Origin: Lachnospiraceae bacterium
Lineage (GTDB): Bacteria; Bacillota; Clostridia; Lachnospirales; Lachnospiraceae
Length of the DNA: 64,000 bases
Reading direction: 5' to 3'
NCBI GenBank assembly: GCA_019420465.1
Contig: JAHZHB010000119.1
Location: 102,329-166,328, forward strand
The notes under the pieces are model-generated. The model ran no database searches. It was not told where the DNA came from and worked only from the letters and a program-made list of their open reading frames with translations. The position numbers and the translations under genes are program-made. Below are positions 62,100-64,000 of the stretch, one piece after another (the stretch's first letter is position 1; the number at the start of each line of letters is the position of its first letter).

Positions 62100-63485
62100 T
62101 TATTCAATGTCCGTATTCTGCGGATTCTGTCCCAGACCACGGCTGATGTCCCCCTTCGGATTTACACCGAATTCATAATCGTTGCCCGGCAGAATCGCAT
62201 TCAGCAGGATACCTGCAATAGCAGCAATGGCAAGGCTTGTCAGAGTGATGGATGTACCGGCCACGCTGAATGTAATACCATCGGAAAATCCAAGACCGCA
62301 TACCAGAATGACAGCGGCAATGATCAGGTTTCTGGACTTTGTAAAGTCTACCTTATTCTCAACGATATTACGGACACCTATGGCAGAGATCATACCGTAC
62401 AGGATAAAGCTGATACCACCAACGATAGCGGACGGCATGGAACCGATCAGCTCAGCCATCTTCGGGATGAAACTTAAGATAATGGCAAAGACAGCGGCCA
62501 GGCGGATAACTCTCGGATCGTGTACGCGGGACAGCTCCAGAACACCGGTATTCTCACCGTATGTCGTATTGGCCGGGCCACCGAAAACAGCGGACAGGGA
62601 TGTAGCCAGACCATCACCGATCAATGTACGCTGCAGACCAGGATCAGCGATAAAGTCCTCACCGACAGTTGCAGAGATTGCGCTGATATCGCCGATATGC
62701 TCCATCATGGAGGCCAGGGCGATCGGTGCCATAACGAGGATCGCTGTGATATCAAACTTGCAGATTACGAAATCCGGAATACCCACGAAACTTGCTGCAG
62801 CAGCTCCAGAGAAATCAAGGATCGCACTTCCGTCAGCATTTGTCATACCCATAGCATTCAGCACCAGGGCCAGCGCATAGGAGATCACAACAGCCAGAAG
62901 GATCGGGATGATCTTAAACATGCCCTTGCCCCAGATATTAAAGATTACGACAACAGCCAGAGCCACAAAGGCAAGCAGCCAGTTTGTAGAAGCATTGTTG
63001 ATGGCGGACGGAGCCAGGCTCAGACCGATACAGATGATGATCGGACCGGTAACGATCGGCGGCAAAAAGTGCATAACACGTTTTACACCAACGATCTTAA
63101 CAATAGCAGCCAGTATCAGATACATCAGACCGGCTACCACGATACCACCACAGGCATACGGCAGCTTCTCACCCATTGTCATATTCGCAAAAATACCGGT
63201 ATCCAGCTGGGAAACCATATAAAATCCGCCCAGATAAGCGAAGGATGATCCCAGGAATGCCGGTACTTTTAATTTTGTACAGCAATGGAAAAACAGCGTA
63301 CCTACACCGGCAAAAAATAAGGTTACCTGAATAGAGAGACCTTCTCCATTAAAGTAACCGTTGACCAGGATCGGTACAAGAATCGTAGCGCCAAACATTG
63401 CAAACATATGCTGAAGACCAAGCAGCAGCATCTTTGGAATACCAAGCGTACGAGCGTCACGAATTGCATCATTTCTCTTGTTCAT
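62100..63485 (-). CDS. Uracil/xanthine permease, NCS2 family (UraA-like)
   Basis: 461 residues from MNKRNDAIRDARTLGIPK; GAGGAG lies 9 nt upstream and the longer frame overlaps the promoter. 12-14 membrane helices. QHMFAMFGATILVP (about 27-40), the conserved Glu in EHIGDISA (about 225) and GGPANTTYGENTGV (about 272-285) define NCS2 and favour uracil over xanthine. It imports uracil for Upp with protons. Confidence 0.94.
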   Translation of the reverse strand: MNKRNDAIRDARTLGIPKMLLLGLQHMFAMFGATILVPILVNGYFNGEGLSIQVTLFFAGVGTLFFHCCTKLKVPAFLGSSFAYLGGFYMVSQLDTGIFANMTMGEKLPYACGGIVVAGLMYLILAAIVKIVGVKRVMHFLPPIVTGPIIICIGLSLAPSAINNASTNWLLAFVALAVVVIFNIWGKGMFKIIPILLAVVISYALALVLNAMGMTNADGSAILDFSGAAAASFVGIPDFVICKFDITAILVMAPIALASMMEHIGDISAISATVGEDFIADPGLQRTLIGDGLATSLSAVFGGPANTTYGENTGVLELSRVHDPRVIRLAAVFAIILSFIPKMAELIGSMPSAIVGGISFILYGMISAIGVRNIVENKVDFTKSRNLIIAAVILVCGLGFSDGITFSVAGTSITLTSLAIAAIAGILLNAILPGNDYEFGVNPKGDISRGLGQNPQNTDIE

Positions 63486-63513
63486 AAACTCTTTCTCCTC
63501 TTTCGTTTTTCTT

Positions 63514-63542
63514 ATTATACCCAGTTTATGTGCCATGGTCAA
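63514..63542 (-). promoter_or_regulatory. Promoter of uraA-upp
   Basis: Minus strand TTGACC (complement of 63537-63542), 17-nt spacer, TATAAT (complement of 63514-63519). The leader is only about 20 nt, so no PyrR or riboswitch attenuator fits. Confidence 0.82.
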
Positions 63543-63689
63543 TTGAACATTTCCAATTATAAATATTCATTAGTCTCATTGATAAAAAGCCGCAGCCTCT
63601 GTGTTTCTGCAAAGAAATGCCACCATTTCACCAATAAGAATATTCTGACCATGTTACATACGGAATATACATGATTTCTGTTTTTCTGC

Positions 63690-63745
63690 GCCCGAAAAAA
63701 TCCACCGGACATTTTTTATATGCATGGCAACGCAAAAATAATCCA
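63690..63745 (-). repeat. Post-terminator element, decayed copy F
   Basis: Minus strand: GCGTTGCCATGCATATAAAA then AATGTCCGGTGGATTTTTT. It lies about 30 nt downstream of the probable tRNA-operon terminator (CTCGGTGTATACCGGG plus T-run, complement of about 63773-63802). Confidence 0.5.
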
Positions 63746-63819
63746 CAGATCATTTCTTCATATATATATGCGCAAAAAAAATACCCGGTATACACCGAGC
63801 ATCTCGTTAAAACAGATAC

Positions 63820-63905
63820 TGCCGCAGGCCGGGGTCGAACCGGCACGGGTATCACTACCCACGGGATTTTAAGTCCCGGGCGTCTGCCTATTCCGCCACT
63901 GCGGC
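63820..63905 (-). tRNA. tRNA-Leu (anticodon TAA)
   Basis: 86 nt; acceptor stem GCCGCAG/CTGCGGC closes perfectly, anticodon loop ACTTAAAAT gives TAA, a long variable arm (GGGTAGTGATACCC) and GGTTCGACCCC T-arm. The 3' CCA is not encoded. Confidence 0.97.
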
Positions 63906-63926
63906 ATATTCAATTTACATTGAAAG

Positions 63927-64000
63927 CGACCCGAATGGGGCTCGAACCCATGACCTCCGCCGTGACAGGGCGGCGCTCTAACCAACTGAGCCACCGGGCC
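63927..64000 (-). tRNA. tRNA-Asp (anticodon GTC)
   Basis: 74 nt, complete, reaching the right edge. Anticodon loop CTGTCAC gives GTC; T-arm GGGTTCGAGCCC; acceptor GGCCCGG/TCGGGTC with two G-T pairs, discriminator G. No encoded CCA. Same transcription unit as tRNA-Leu, 21 nt apart. Confidence 0.97.

Overview
The window is a stretch of chromosome from an anaerobic gut Firmicute. The best guess is Lachnospiraceae, possibly Blautia-like: there are many LysR, DeoR, IclR and GntR regulators, a ZTP riboswitch on formate-tetrahydrofolate ligase next to a formate channel, a split-subunit transketolase, NifS/NifU-type Fe-S assembly, a YhgE/Pip protein, an Rpn-type nuclease and ABC-type sugar uptake. 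This rests on recognising families; no database was searched. Almost all genes look intact and ordinary, and there is no rRNA, CRISPR array, integrated phage or transposase gene.

Layout. 1-1.0 kb: start of a lipoprotein (probably TrpX-like) with a small ORF behind a minus-strand T-box leader whose specifier reads as tryptophan. 1.3-2.3 kb: Rpn-family nuclease. 2.4-9.0 kb: a minus-strand operon with the whole non-oxidative pentose phosphate pathway (rpe, transaldolase, split transketolase, rpiB) followed by a GH31 glycosidase. 9.3-10.7 kb: a CwlO-like NlpC/P60 hydrolase with a WalR-like box. 11.2-13.9 kb: ZTP riboswitch, fhs and an FNT formate channel. 14.1-23.5 kb: DAHP synthase, PduO-type adenosyltransferase, a GH78 fragment, a lysozyme-like protein, a possible HipA-like kinase, mgtE, and lysR-nifS-nifU. 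23.8-25.6 kb: a HAD phosphatase and an aldo-keto reductase separated by a very large perfect inverted repeat.

25.9-44.3 kb is the most distinctive part, a sugar-acid catabolic locus in three regulated blocks. IclR faces kdgA-kdgK. DeoR faces a ribose-type ABC transporter followed by an MttB-superfamily methyltransferase, an FGGY kinase, a UlaG-like lactonase and a propeller-like protein. A GntR block has a ManD-type dehydratase, a zinc alcohol dehydrogenase, a KduD-like SDR and a second UlaG-like metallohydrolase. The core chemistry appears to be sugar acid to KDG to KDPG to pyruvate plus glyceraldehyde-3-phosphate. The methyltransferase, kinase and lactonases suggest an unusual, possibly methylated, substrate. 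I do not recognise the complete pathway.

44.5-64 kb: a bicistronic nucleotidyltransferase/winged-helix pair resembling a type IV toxin-antitoxin system, YhgE/Pip with divergent TetR, a second DnaK with a LOG-family protein, an AEC transporter, LysR, PepD, a LURP-like protein, a phosphoesterase, a ParB-like/PnrA fusion, an S66 peptidase, uraA-upp, and tRNA-Leu and tRNA-Asp.

The most unusual non-coding signal is an approximately 45-nt element with a 17-nt palindrome. It recurs in four clear and about three decayed copies, always directly downstream of the T-tract of an intrinsic terminator and always in the same orientation relative to transcription.
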